64,000 nucleotides of DNA from Pedococcus dokdonensis (lineage in GTDB: Bacteria; Actinomycetota; Actinomycetes; Actinomycetales; Dermatophilaceae), in contig NZ_LT629711.1 of NCBI RefSeq assembly GCF_900104525.1, positions 3,844,001 to 3,908,000 of the forward strand, written 5' to 3'. Both the position numbers and the translations under genes were made by a program. The notes under the pieces are model-generated. The model made no database searches, had not been told where the DNA came from, and worked only from the letters and a program-made list of their open reading frames with translations. Of the stretch, positions 8,047 through 17,033 are shown piece by piece (the first letter of the stretch is position 1; every line of letters begins with the position of its first letter).

Positions 8047-10530
8047 ATGCCCTCACTGACGCGCGCCGAAGCCGCTCGACGATCCGAGCTCCTGACCGTG
8101 ACGAGCATGACCGTCGACCTCGACCTGGCGCGGGCGAGCGACCCGGCGACCGAGACCTTCGTCTCGCGGACGAGGATCACCTTCGACTGCGCCGAACCCG
8201 GCGGCACGACCTTCGTCGACCTCAAGCCGGTCGAGCTCGGCAGCCTGGTCCTCAACGGCCAGCCGCTCGACCCGGCCGACCTGGCGGACGGGCGGGTCCA
8301 GCTGACCGGGCTGACCGCCCACAACGTCCTCGAGGTCGAGTCGACGATGGCCTACAGCCGCGACGGGCAAGGCCTGCACCGCGCGGTGGACCCGGCCGAC
8401 GGGGAGCACTACGTCTACGGCCACCTCTTCCTCGACGCCGCCCCGCGGGTGTTCGCCTGCTTCGACCAGCCCGACCTCAAGGCGCCCTACACAATCACCG
8501 TGACCGCGCCGGAGCCGTGGCTGGTGATCGGCAACGGCGCCGCGAAGCAGTCGTCACCCAGCCGCTGGGAGCTTGCGACGACCCTGCCGCTGGCCACCTA
8601 CTTCGTCACGGTCTGCACCGGTCCCTACGCCTCCGTGCACGACGAGCACGACGGCATACCCCTCGGCATCCACGCCCGCGCCTCCCTGCGGACGCACCTC
8701 GAGCGTGAGGCGACCCAGATGCTCGAGGTGACCAAGGCGAGCTTCGACTACTACCACTCGCTCTTCGGCATCCGGTACCCGTTCGGCGAGTACCACCAGG
8801 TGTTCGTGCCCGAGTTCAACGCCGGGGCGATGGAGAACCCCGGCTGCGTCACCTTCCGCGACACGATGGTCTTCCGCGGGGCCGCCGCCCGTGACGAGGT
8901 GCTCTCGCGGACCAACACCATCGCCCACGAGATGGCGCACATGTGGTTCGGCGACCTCGTCACGATGCGTTGGTGGGACGACCTGTGGCTCAACGAGTCG
9001 TTCGCCGAGTACATGGCCCACCGCACCTGCGTGGCCGCCACCGAGTTCACCGACGCATGGGTCGACTCCACCGTGGCCCGCAAGGGCTGGGGGTATGCCG
9101 CGGAGCGCACCCCGTCGACGCACCCCGTGGCCGGGTCCGCGGCGCTGGACGCCCAGGCCGCGCTGCAGGACTTCGACGGGATCTCCTACGCCAAGGGCGC
9201 TGCGACGCTGCGGCAGCTGATCGCCCACATCGGCGACGACGCGTTCATCGCCGGGGTCGGCGACTACCTGCGCGGGCACTCCTACGGCAACGGCACGCTG
9301 GCCGACTTCATGGGGTTCATGGAGCGCGCCTCGGGGCAGTCGCTCACCGCGTGGAGCCGGGCCTGGCTGCTGACCGCCGGGGTCGACGTGCTCTCGGTCG
9401 ACCGGGCGACCGGCGTCGTCGAGCGCAGCGCGCCGAGCGAACACCCGGCCGACCGTCCGCACACGACCGACGTGGCCGGGTTCGCCGACGGTGCCGAGGT
9501 GTTCCGGGTGCCCCTGACGATCACGCAGGACAGCACCGTCGTCGACGGGCTCCGCGAAGCCCCTGCGGCGCAGCTCGTCGTCCCGAACGCCTCGGACCTC
9601 ACCTGGGCGACCGTGACGCTCGACGCCGAGTCGGTGGCCGCCGTGCCCGGCGCCCTCGCCGCGGTGCCGGACCCCCAGGCGCGGGCGGTGGTGTGGATCG
9701 CGCTGGTGGACGGCGTGTGCCTCGGCACCGTGGACCCGCGGGTGCTGGTCCGCACGTTCGGGGCGGCCTGGCCGGCCGAGGACAGCGACTCCGTGCTGAC
9801 CCGCACGGCGACCACCCTGCTGGGCAGGGTCATCCCGACGTTCCTGCCGCCGGGGGAGCACGAGTGGGCCGAGCGGGTCGTGGCCGAGTCGGCCGAGCAG
9901 GTGCTCGCGTCCGCGCAGTCCGGCTCGACCCGGGCCCTCGTCGCGGCCCGCACGGTGGCCAGGGCGTCCGACGACGAGTCGCTCCTGCGCGCGTGGGCTG
10001 CGGGCCGGGAGCGTCCGGCGGGGCTGGAGTCCGACTCCGACTTCGGGTGGATCGCGGTCCGCAACCTCGCCTCCCGTGGCCTGGTCGACGACGACTTCGT
10101 CGAGGAGCGCCGCGCCGCCGACGACACCCTGCAGGGGCGGCTCAGCGCCCTCCTCGCGCGGGCGGCGATGCCGTCACCGGCAGCCAAGGCCTGGGCGTGG
10201 CAGGAGCTCACCGCGAACCGCTCCCGCTCCAACTACGACCTGAACGCGCTGGCCCAGGGCTTCTGGCTGGCCGAGGACCTCGCGGTGGTGCGTCCCTATG
10301 CGGAGCGCTACTTCGTCGACGTCCCCGCGATGACCGCATGGGTCGGTGAGGACGCCATCGCCCGGGTCGCGACGCTCGCCTACCCCGGCCGGGTGGTCGA
10401 GCAGGAGACGGTCGACCGCAGCGAGGCGGCGCTCGGGGGTGGCGGGCTCAGCGTCGCCGTCCGCCGCGCGATGGTCGACGCCGAGTCCGAGCTGCGGGAG
10501 GCACTGCGTTCGCGAGCCGCCTTCGGCTGA
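8047..10530 (+). CDS. pepN: Aminopeptidase N (M1 metallopeptidase)
   Basis: A cytoplasmic zinc aminopeptidase that trims N-terminal residues from peptides. The 827-residue protein shows the M1 substrate motif GAMENPG and the zinc site HEMAHMWFGD (HExxH near residue 295) followed 18 residues later by the third ligand Glu in LWLNESFAEYM. The N-terminal domain starts with the beta-sandwich typical of the Streptomyces PepN group, and the C-terminal half is the helical domain of that group. The length is close to that of the actinobacterial family. CGGCATAC copies at 8653 (Gly-Ile, ATA) and 9092 (Tyr-Ala, TAT) lie within it. It seems to be transcribed alone. Confidence 0.95.
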   Translation: MPSLTRAEAARRSELLTVTSMTVDLDLARASDPATETFVSRTRITFDCAEPGGTTFVDLKPVELGSLVLNGQPLDPADLADGRVQLTGLTAHNVLEVESTMAYSRDGQGLHRAVDPADGEHYVYGHLFLDAAPRVFACFDQPDLKAPYTITVTAPEPWLVIGNGAAKQSSPSRWELATTLPLATYFVTVCTGPYASVHDEHDGIPLGIHARASLRTHLEREATQMLEVTKASFDYYHSLFGIRYPFGEYHQVFVPEFNAGAMENPGCVTFRDTMVFRGAAARDEVLSRTNTIAHEMAHMWFGDLVTMRWWDDLWLNESFAEYMAHRTCVAATEFTDAWVDSTVARKGWGYAAERTPSTHPVAGSAALDAQAALQDFDGISYAKGAATLRQLIAHIGDDAFIAGVGDYLRGHSYGNGTLADFMGFMERASGQSLTAWSRAWLLTAGVDVLSVDRATGVVERSAPSEHPADRPHTTDVAGFADGAEVFRVPLTITQDSTVVDGLREAPAAQLVVPNASDLTWATVTLDAESVAAVPGALAAVPDPQARAVVWIALVDGVCLGTVDPRVLVRTFGAAWPAEDSDSVLTRTATTLLGRVIPTFLPPGEHEWAERVVAESAEQVLASAQSGSTRALVAARTVARASDDESLLRAWAAGRERPAGLESDSDFGWIAVRNLASRGLVDDDFVEERRAADDTLQGRLSALLARAAMPSPAAKAWAWQELTANRSRSNYDLNALAQGFWLAEDLAVVRPYAERYFVDVPAMTAWVGEDAIARVATLAYPGRVVEQETVDRSEAALGGGGLSVAVRRAMVDAESELREALRSRAAFG

Positions 10531-10724
10531 CCGGTCCGGCCGAAGCTCCCCCGACCGCCCGTGCGCCGCTGGCCCTCGGTGGACGTCTGCGCAGGTCAGC
10601 GGCGTGATCGAGCAGGGGTACGGCCGCAATGAGCCCGGATCCGAGGTATCGTGGCCGGTGGCGAGGCCGTCGGATGTCAGCAGACGTTCAGCTCCGTCCA
10701 CGAGGTCTGGATGGATGACTGTCA

Positions 10725-11687
10725 ATGCAGCGACTGACTGAGGGGTTCGTGCTCGGGGACCGTTACGTGCTCGGCGCCCGGATCGCCTCCGGTGGCATGG
10801 CCGACGTCTGGGCCGGCACCGACACCGTGCTGCAGCGCAGTGTCGCCGTGAAGGTGATGCGACCCGACACCGGGCACGAGGAGCTGTTCGCGCTGCGCTT
10901 TCGCGACGAGGCGGTGCACTCGGCATCCCTCCTGCACACCAACATCGCCACCCTGTTCGACTACGGCGAGCACGACGGCCTGGCGTTCCTCGTCATGGAG
11001 CTGGTCAAGGGTGACCCGCTGTCGGTCGTGCTCCGGCGCCGAGGCCCCCTCGACCCGGCGGAGGTCCGCTCGCTGGTCGGGCAGGCCGCGCTCGCGCTCG
11101 GGGTGGCGCACGAGGCGCGGGTGATCCACCGCGACGTCAAGCCCGCGAACATCCTGGTCCGCCCCGACGGCCTGGTGAAGCTCACCGACTTCGGCATCGC
11201 GCGCGCGCTCGACGCGGCCGGCCACACCCGGGCCGGCGAGATGCTCGGCACGCCCGACTACATCAGCCCCGAGCAGGCGATGGGCGAGGGCGCCACCGGC
11301 GCGAGCGACCTCTACGCCCTCGGCGTGGTCGCCCACGAGATGCTGTCGGGCCGCAAGCCGTTCGACCGCGGCACCCCGATCGCGACCGCGCTGAGCCACG
11401 TCAACGAGCCCCCGCCACCGCTGCCCGACGGCGTGCCCGAGGACCTCGCGTCCCTCATCACGGACTGCCTCGCGAAGAACCCCGCCGACCGTCCCGCCAA
11501 CGCCCGCGAGGTCGCCGCCCGGATCGGACTCGGCGAGCACGAGCTCGCCGGCCTGGGCCTCGGCCTGGCCAGCTCCATCGACCGCTGGTCCGAGGCCGAC
11601 ATGCCCGAGGTCGACGGTTCCGTCATCCGGTTCCCCGACCTGGGCCGCCCGACGGTGGCGATGAGCACGGGCTCGGACGGCGCCTGA
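10725..11687 (+). CDS. Soluble serine/threonine protein kinase (Hanks type)
   Basis: A 320-residue protein kinase resembling the Pkn kinases of actinobacteria. The glycine-rich loop ASGGMADV is near residue 21, the invariant Lys lies in VAVKVM near 43, the catalytic loop is HRDVKPANI near 136-144, the DFG motif follows near 157, and the activation segment ends in GTPDYISPEQ. Unlike receptor-type Pkn proteins it has no transmembrane helix or PASTA domains; about 60 non-conserved residues follow the kinase core. The substrate is unknown. The 194 bases upstream show no clear regulatory site. A bidirectional terminator separates it from the convergent yajQ gene. Confidence 0.9.
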   Translation: MQRLTEGFVLGDRYVLGARIASGGMADVWAGTDTVLQRSVAVKVMRPDTGHEELFALRFRDEAVHSASLLHTNIATLFDYGEHDGLAFLVMELVKGDPLSVVLRRRGPLDPAEVRSLVGQAALALGVAHEARVIHRDVKPANILVRPDGLVKLTDFGIARALDAAGHTRAGEMLGTPDYISPEQAMGEGATGASDLYALGVVAHEMLSGRKPFDRGTPIATALSHVNEPPPPLPDGVPEDLASLITDCLAKNPADRPANAREVAARIGLGEHELAGLGLGLASSIDRWSEADMPEVDGSVIRFPDLGRPTVAMSTGSDGA

Positions 11688-11697
11688 CCACACGCAA

Positions 11698-11738
11698 AGG
11701 TATGCCGCCGTCCCCCGGTCGGGGACGGCGGCATACCT
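11698..11738. terminator. Bidirectional terminator made of an inverted pair of CGGCATACC motifs
   Basis: Perfect 18-bp inverted repeat: AGGTATGCCGCCGTCCCC / GGGGACGGCGGCATACCT with a five-base loop. It lies between the convergent kinase and yajQ genes and fits a shared terminator. Each arm contains one copy of the genome-wide motif (GGTATGCCG at 11699, CGGCATACC ending 11737), so the motif pair forms the foot of the stem. Confidence 0.85.
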
Positions 11739-11764
11739 CTGTCTGGTGCTCGAGAAGCGTGGGG

Positions 11765-12262
11765 TCAGCGGTAGTTGGTGAACTGGACCGCGAAGTCGAG
11801 GTCCTTGCCCTTGAGCAGCGCCTGCACGGCCTGGAGGTCGTCGCGCGACTTGCTGGTGACGCGCAGCTCGTCGCCCTGGATCTGCGACTTCACCGACTTG
11901 GGTCCCTCGTCGCGGATGATCTTGCCGATCTTCTTGGCGTTCTCCTGCGAGATGCCCTCCTTGAGCCCCACCTCGAGGCGGTACTCCTTGCCCGACAGCT
12001 GGGGACCGCGCTCGGGGACGTCGAGGTGCTTGAGCGAGACCTTGCGCTTCACGAGCCAGGTCTGGAACACGTCGAGGACGGCGTTGGCGCGCTCCTCGGT
12101 GTTCGCCTTGATCACGACGGCGTCCTCGCCGCTCGCGTCGATCGAAGCCCCGACGTTCTTGAAGTCGTAGCGCGTCGCCACCTCGCGCGACGCGCTGTTG
12201 AGGGCGTTGGCGACCTCCTGGCGGTCGATCTTGCTGACGATGTCGAACGAGCTGTCGGCCAT
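11765..12262 (-). CDS. YajQ family nucleotide-binding protein (UPF0234)
   Basis: A 165-residue cytoplasmic protein of the YajQ family, with two RNP-like ferredoxin folds; family members bind nucleotides and in Xanthomonas cyclic di-GMP. Seen here: the opening [17 protein letters not shown], the central [11 protein letters not shown] and the ending VQFTNYR, all conserved family blocks, and a usual length. The start at 12262 (minus strand) is picked because it yields the conserved N-terminus and follows a purine-rich ribosome site. It is convergent with the kinase gene and lies 100 bases from tRNA-Tyr on the opposite strand. Confidence 0.93.
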   Translation of the reverse strand: MADSSFDIVSKIDRQEVANALNSASREVATRYDFKNVGASIDASGEDAVVIKANTEERANAVLDVFQTWLVKRKVSLKHLDVPERGPQLSGKEYRLEVGLKEGISQENAKKIGKIIRDEGPKSVKSQIQGDELRVTSKSRDDLQAVQALLKGKDLDFAVQFTNYR

Positions 12263-12363
12263 GGTGGCGGGTCCTTCCTGGGCGTCACGCGGCAGCCACC
12301 CGGCCGGGTGGATGCCGGTTTCGGCATTCGTGGTTGTCCTTGCTATCCTTCCACGCGCACCAA

Positions 12364-12444
12364 GGCAGGTTGCCCGAGCGGCCAATGGGAGTGGACTGTA
12401 AATCCATCGCGAAAGCTACGAAGGTTCGAATCCTTCACCTGCCA
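12364..12444 (+). tRNA. tRNA-Tyr (GTA)
   Basis: Cloverleaf with acceptor stem GGCAGGT / ACCTGCC, anticodon stem TGGA / TCCA with loop CTGTAAA giving anticodon GTA at 12398-12400, a long class II variable arm and the T-loop TTCGAAT. No CCA is encoded. A strong hairpin 20 bases downstream ends the transcript. Confidence 0.95.
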
Positions 12445-12464
12445 CACTGCGAATTCGATTGACC

Positions 12465-12498
12465 ACGAAGGCCCCCGCTGCACAGCGGGGGCCTTCGT
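12465..12498 (+). terminator. Terminator after tRNA-Tyr
   Basis: Near-continuous inverted repeat ACGAAGGCCCCCGCTG / CAGCGGGGGCCTTCGT closing on a very small loop, 20 bases after the tRNA; the innermost pairs must open in RNA to leave a four-to-six-base loop. Confidence 0.8.
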
Positions 12499-12634
12499 CG
12501 TGAGATCTCGTGGTTTCGAGTCGGTTGTCCCGTTTTCCGTCATGCCAGGCGGTCGGCCCCGTCTTCGTCGGTGGGGCCGAGGGGTCCCGGGGGGCCGCTC
12601 GGTCCTGCCCATGACGAACCTCCTGGGGGAGACC

Positions 12635-14110
12635 ATGACGAACACCGCCGCTGCGCCCGGGGCGCGAGAGGCCACCCTGATCCGGCTGCCCCTGGCGGCC
12701 CGCTGGCTCGTGGCCGCGGCCGCCTGTGCCGTAGTGCTGGCCTGCGCGGCCCTGCTGAGTGCCGGGGCCGCCCGGGCCGCGACCATCGATGGTGCCATCA
12801 CGTCCATCACCACCACGGCCACGGGCACGACCCAGTGGGACCGGGTGGACTTCGGATGCACCTGGGCCGTGCCCGACGGCTCGGCACCCGGTGACACCTT
12901 CAGCCTCGACCTGCCGGTCGAGCTGAAGTGGTTTGGTGCGACGGACTTCGCCCTGGCCGGTCCCGACGGCCAGTCGGTGGCGCTGGCCCACGCCGACCCC
13001 ACTGGCCACGTCGTGTTCACGCTGACGGACTACGTCCTCACCCATCAGACCGGGGTCCACGGGAGCTGCCATTTCGCGACCCAGTACGCCGCGCAGACCA
13101 GCGACGGGACGTCGCACCTGGACTTCCAGGTGGGCGGCGAGGTGATCAGGGTCGACCTCCCCACGACGGCTCCCTGCAGCCCGGACTGCACCGTGGACCG
13201 CGGCACCCCGAGCAAGTACATGTGGTGGGACGACGCCGCCCAGACCACGACCCAGTCGGTGATCCGGGCGTCCGCGACGGACTCCGACAGCAGCGTCGTC
13301 ACCCTCACGGACGTGCCCGGTCCAGGGCTCGCGCTCGACTGCGCCTCGCTCACCGTGACAATCGGCAAGGTGCTCGATGCCCAGGGTTACGTGACCGACC
13401 CGCGCGACGACACTCTCTACCCGCCCGTGGTCACCTGCACGACCCAGGGCGCCAGCGTCACCTGGTCCGACGTCGCTGCGGGGGAGTACGCCGAGCTCTG
13501 GGTGCGCGCGGACGTCGTCGACCCCTCCGCCGCGACCTACACCAACCAGGGCACGGTCACCGTGAACGGCCGGACGGCGCCGGTCTGGAACGAGGTCCGG
13601 GCCAGCGACGCGGGTGGCGACGGGACCGGGTCCCCGACGTCCACGACCTCGACGACCACGACCTCGACGACCACGAGCCCGACGTCCACGAGCCCGACGT
13701 CCACGACCTCGACGACCACGAGCCCGACGTCCACGACCTCGACGTCCACGAGCCCGACGTCCACGACCTCGACGACCACGACCTCGACGACCACGACCTC
13801 GACGACCACGAGCCCGACGTCCACGAGCCCGACGTCCACGAGCCCGACGTCCACGAGCCCGACGTCCACGACCTCGACGACGACGGCCCCGACCGCGACG
13901 AACGCGACCTCGACGAGCGGGACCTCGACGACGTCCGCGGCGACGACGGCCCCGACCGGCACGACGACCCGCCCGACCCGCACCATCGTCTCCGCCGCGA
14001 CCCTCGCCTTCACCGGCTCGGACGCCGGTCGCCTGGCGCTGGTCGCCGCCCTGCTGCTGGGGACGGGTGTCCTGCTCTCCGTGGCCGGACGCCGCGCCCG
14101 ACGTCACTAG
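12635..14110 (+). CDS. Secreted Thr-rich cell-wall-anchored surface protein with LAXTG sorting signal
   Basis: A 491-residue predicted surface protein. Residues about 22-48 form a signal peptide ending near GAARAAT. Residues 50-330 look like two beta-rich adhesin-type domains with a few Cys (for example APCSPDCTV) comparable to MSCRAMM/Ig-like surface adhesins, by inference only. Residues 334-418 are a low-complexity Thr/Ser/Pro stalk. The end is a sortase signal: LAFTG, a hydrophobic helix and the basic tail RRARRH; LAXTG is the class E sortase consensus in high-GC Gram-positives. ATG 12635 is preceded by GGGGGAGA; an in-frame ATG at 12611 is the alternative. No sortase gene is in the window. 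It stands alone. Confidence 0.8.
   Translation: MTNTAAAPGAREATLIRLPLAARWLVAAAACAVVLACAALLSAGAARAATIDGAITSITTTATGTTQWDRVDFGCTWAVPDGSAPGDTFSLDLPVELKWFGATDFALAGPDGQSVALAHADPTGHVVFTLTDYVLTHQTGVHGSCHFATQYAAQTSDGTSHLDFQVGGEVIRVDLPTTAPCSPDCTVDRGTPSKYMWWDDAAQTTTQSVIRASATDSDSSVVTLTDVPGPGLALDCASLTVTIGKVLDAQGYVTDPRDDTLYPPVVTCTTQGASVTWSDVAAGEYAELWVRADVVDPSAATYTNQGTVTVNGRTAPVWNEVRASDAGGDGTGSPTSTTSTTTTSTTTSPTSTSPTSTTSTTTSPTSTTSTSTSPTSTTSTTTTSTTTTSTTTSPTSTSPTSTSPTSTSPTSTTSTTTAPTATNATSTSGTSTTSAATTAPTGTTTRPTRTIVSAATLAFTGSDAGRLALVAALLLGTGVLLSVAGRRARRH
13634..13888 (+). repeat. 15-bp tandem repeats coding a pentapeptide Thr/Ser/Pro stalk
   Basis: About 17 imperfect 15-bp units encode pentapeptides such as PTSTT, STTTT, STTTS and PTSTS. 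Codons are nearly only ACG, ACC, TCG, TCC, AGC and CCG, so several other frames stay open by composition. Such stalks typically span the cell wall, and their length can change by slippage or recombination. Confidence 0.9.
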
Positions 14111-14230
14111 GCACCTCGCCCACCGGACCGGCCGCCACCGGACCGGCCGCGGCCCCGGCCAGCCCCGCGAGGTAGGTTCGACGCACCGAGGGGCACAGCC
14201 GGGAGCCCCGGCCGAAGCTGGGAGTCGTGC

Positions 14231-15214
14231 GTGCGCGTCGTCGTGATGGGTGCGGGTGGCTACGTCGGCAGCCGGCTCGTGCCCGTGCTGCTGGCCGCCG
14301 GCCACGACGTGACCGCCACGTTCACCCGCGCCGCCTCCGCCGAGCGGTTCTGGTGGGTCGACCGGGTCGACGTGGTCGAGCTCGACGTCCTCGACCGGCC
14401 CAGGGTCCGCGCGGCCTTCGAGGGCGCCGAGGCCCTGCTCTACCTCGTGCACGGGCTGGGGGGTGCCGACTTCGCGACGGCCGACCGCCAGGGTGCCTAC
14501 AACGCGGCCCACGCCGCCGTTCGCGCCGGGCTCCAGCGGATGGTCTACCTCGGCGGCCTGGTGCCCGACATCCCCGAGACCGACCTGTCGCCGCACCTGA
14601 GGTCACGCCTCGAGGTCGAGCAGGTGCTGATGGACTCGGGGATCCCGACGCTGGCCCTGCGGGCCGCCATGGTCGTCGGGAGCGGGTCGACGTCCTTCGA
14701 GATCATGCGCCAGCTGAGCGAGCGGCTGCCCCTGCAGGTCCTGCCGCGGTGGATGGACCGTCAGGTCGAGCCGGTGGCCGTGACCGACGTGCTGGCCGCG
14801 CTGGCGGGCGCGCTGACGGCCACGGCCCGGAGCCGACCCTTCGACGTCGGCAGCGGCGAGCGCCTGTCGTATGCCGCGCTGCTGCGGCTCTACGCCGACC
14901 GTGCCGGGCTGCGCCGTGTCCAGGTGAGCGTTCCCGGGCTGCCGACTGCGGTGGTCTCGAGACTGGCGCCCGCCCTGACCCGGGCGCCCTCGTCCACGGT
15001 CCAGAGCCTGGTCGAGAGCCTGCGCCACGACATGGTGTGCGGGCGACCCGACTTCGCCGTGCAGCTGCTGCCGCCCGGCCACGTCCTCACACCCGTCGCC
15101 GAGGCCCTCGACCGGGCGCTGGCCGAGCCGGACCCGGCGGTGCCCGACGCGCAGCGCGACCCCCTCGGTCCGCTCAGCTCCGACCCGGAGTGGACCGGCT
15201 CGCTGTCGAGCTGA
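14231..15214 (+). CDS. NAD(P)-binding SDR-type epimerase/oxidoreductase
   Basis: A 327-residue atypical short-chain dehydrogenase. The Rossmann motif GAGGYVG is at residues 7-13, the DVLD segment and the LLYLVHGLGG loop follow, and the later part has an epimerase-like NAD-binding arrangement. The classic YxxxK is not obvious, which fits atypical SDR groups annotated only as NAD(P)H-binding proteins. GTG 14231 is the start that gives the clean MRVVVMGAGG opening. The downstream SRPBCC gene faces it and ends four bases from its stop. The substrate is unknown. Confidence 0.75.
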   Translation: MRVVVMGAGGYVGSRLVPVLLAAGHDVTATFTRAASAERFWWVDRVDVVELDVLDRPRVRAAFEGAEALLYLVHGLGGADFATADRQGAYNAAHAAVRAGLQRMVYLGGLVPDIPETDLSPHLRSRLEVEQVLMDSGIPTLALRAAMVVGSGSTSFEIMRQLSERLPLQVLPRWMDRQVEPVAVTDVLAALAGALTATARSRPFDVGSGERLSYAALLRLYADRAGLRRVQVSVPGLPTAVVSRLAPALTRAPSSTVQSLVESLRHDMVCGRPDFAVQLLPPGHVLTPVAEALDRALAEPDPAVPDAQRDPLGPLSSDPEWTGSLSS

Positions 15215-15218
15215 CTCC

Positions 15219-15704
15219 TCAGGTGCTGCGGGCCGCCAGCTCGCGCTCGAGGTTGCGGGCGAACCCGACCCCCATCGCCGCGATGACACCCTGCATGGAG
15301 GCGTGCACGGCCGGCTTGGCCAGCCGGGGGAACGGCAGGTCCACCTCGACGCCGAGGCGGATCGCCAGCCGGGTGCCGTGGCCGGCGTCCTCGAGCTCGT
15401 AGGTGCCCTTGACCCCCGCGCGCTCGTCACCCACGGGGGCGTGGGTGTAGGCGATCCGCTCCTTCGGCGTGAACTCCATCCGCTCGGTGAACGACAGCCC
15501 GATGCTCTTGCCCAGCACCTCGATGGGGGCCAGCTTCCACAGCCAGGTGCTGCCGTGGTCCTGGATCGAGCGGACCATCGGCGTCAGCCGGGCCACCGTC
15601 CCGGCGTCGCGCAGCACCTCCCAGACCGCGGCCCGCGGGTGCGGCACGACGGCGGTCGAGTGCTTGGAGGCTGAGAACACGGTCATGACCCGAGTCTCGT
15701 CCAT
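15219..15704 (-). CDS. SRPBCC family protein
   Basis: A 161-residue START/Bet v1-like protein that would bind a hydrophobic ligand in a helix-grip pocket. It begins TVVP-like (HSTAVVPHPRAAVWEVLRDAGTVARL), typical of polyketide-cyclase/SRPBCC domains, and ends in a long helix. There are two candidate starts on the minus strand, at 15704 and 15686 (MTVFSASKHST); neither has a strong ribosome site. It is divergent from the oxidase gene at 15753, about 48 bases away, so they may share a control region. The ligand is unknown. Confidence 0.72.
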   Translation of the reverse strand: MDETRVMTVFSASKHSTAVVPHPRAAVWEVLRDAGTVARLTPMVRSIQDHGSTWLWKLAPIEVLGKSIGLSFTERMEFTPKERIAYTHAPVGDERAGVKGTYELEDAGHGTRLAIRLGVEVDLPFPRLAKPAVHASMQGVIAAMGVGFARNLERELAARST

Positions 15705-15752
15705 GCCCGGGACGGTCGCGCGGCACCCCCCGATCCACGACAGACTGTGGCC

Positions 15753-16994
15753 ATGGTCGAGCGCAACTGGGCTGGCAACCACACCTACGCCGCGCGAGAG
15801 CTGGTGTCTCCGCGCAGCGTCGACGAGCTGCAGGAGGTCGTCACCGGCAGCGAGCGGGTGCGCGCCCTGGGGTCGCGGCACTCGTTCACGGGGATCACCG
15901 ACACCGACGGGGTGCTCGTGTCGCTGGCCGACCTGCCCGACGTGGCCGTGGTGGAGGTCGACGCGGACGCTGCGACGGCGACGGTCGGTGCCGGCGCGGC
16001 ATACGGGGCGGTGGCCATGGAGCTGGAGCGGCAGGGCTGGGCGCTGGCCACGCTGGCCTCGCTCCCGCACATCAGCGTCGCCGGCGCGGTGGCGACGGGC
16101 ACCCACGGGTCCGGCGACTCGACCGGCTCGCTGGCCGCGGCGGTGGCCGGCCTCGAGCTCGTCGGCGCCGACGGTGAGCTGCGCCGGCTGCGCCGCGGTG
16201 ACGCGGACTTCGACGGGAGCGTCGTCGGCCTCGGCGCCCTCGGCATCGTCACGCGGATCACGCTCGACCTCGAACCCACCTACGCGGTGCGCCAGGACGT
16301 CTTCACCGGGTTGTCCTGGGACGCGGTCGAGCAGCACTTCGACGCGATCACCTCGACGGCACACAGCACCAGCATGTTCACCCGGTTCGAGGCCGAGGGC
16401 GTGCGGCAGGCGTGGTTCAAGAGCCGGGCGGCCGACGCCCCGACCGAGACGTTCGGGGCGCTGGCCGCCACCGGTCCGCTGCACATGCTCGAGGACGCCC
16501 CGACCGAGTCGGTGACCGACCAGACCGGCGTGCCCGGCCCGTGGCTCGACCGGCTGCCGCACTTCCGCATGGAGTTCACCCCGAGCCGGGGGGCCGAGCT
16601 GCAGAGCGAGTACCTCGTGCCCCGCCGGTCCGCCCTGGCGGCGATCGCCGAGCTGCGCCGGCTGTCCGCCACCATGGCGCCAGTGCTCCAGGTGGCCGAG
16701 ATCCGCACCGTCGCCCGCGACGCGCTGTGGCTCAGCAGCTCCTACGACACCGACGTCGTCGGCTTCCACTTCACCTGGCTGCTCGACGAGGCAGCCGTGT
16801 ATGCCGTGCTGCCGGAGATGGAGGCGGCCCTCCTGCCGTTGGGGGCGCGTCCCCACTGGGGCAAGTGCTTCGTCGCGCAGGCCGCCGAGCTGGCGCCGCT
16901 CTACCCGCGCTGGGAGGACTTCCGGGGCCTGCGCGAGCGGGTCGACCCGGGCCGCAAGTTCGGCAACGCGTTCCTCGACGGCGTCCTCGGCTGA
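15753..16994 (+). CDS. FAD-binding alditol oxidase-like protein (D-arabinono-1,4-lactone oxidase family)
   Basis: A 413-residue flavoenzyme of the vanillyl-alcohol oxidase fold; the closest known group is alditol (xylitol/sorbitol) oxidase of Streptomyces, which makes hydrogen peroxide. The covalent FAD site His is in ALGSRHSFTG near residue 44, the FAD-domain loop reads GTHGSG, and the end has RPHWGKCF followed by DPGRKFGNAFL, both conserved in the family. An in-frame GTG six bases upstream is an alternative start. The TetR gene begins 39 bases after its stop and may be co-transcribed. The substrate is inferred from homology only. Confidence 0.85.
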   Translation: MVERNWAGNHTYAARELVSPRSVDELQEVVTGSERVRALGSRHSFTGITDTDGVLVSLADLPDVAVVEVDADAATATVGAGAAYGAVAMELERQGWALATLASLPHISVAGAVATGTHGSGDSTGSLAAAVAGLELVGADGELRRLRRGDADFDGSVVGLGALGIVTRITLDLEPTYAVRQDVFTGLSWDAVEQHFDAITSTAHSTSMFTRFEAEGVRQAWFKSRAADAPTETFGALAATGPLHMLEDAPTESVTDQTGVPGPWLDRLPHFRMEFTPSRGAELQSEYLVPRRSALAAIAELRRLSATMAPVLQVAEIRTVARDALWLSSSYDTDVVGFHFTWLLDEAAVYAVLPEMEAALLPLGARPHWGKCFVAQAAELAPLYPRWEDFRGLRERVDPGRKFGNAFLDGVLG

Positions 16995-17033
16995 CCGACC
17001 TGCTGGGTGGCCGCCTGTGAGAGTCTGGCCGAC

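Noticed and set aside
13537..14013. Open frames in the other phases of the Thr-rich repeat (Val-Asp rich on the minus strand, Asp-His and Arg-Pro rich on plus)
   Set aside because: They follow from the repeat units lacking stop codons in any phase; the LAXTG protein frame alone has a signal peptide, domains and sorting signal.
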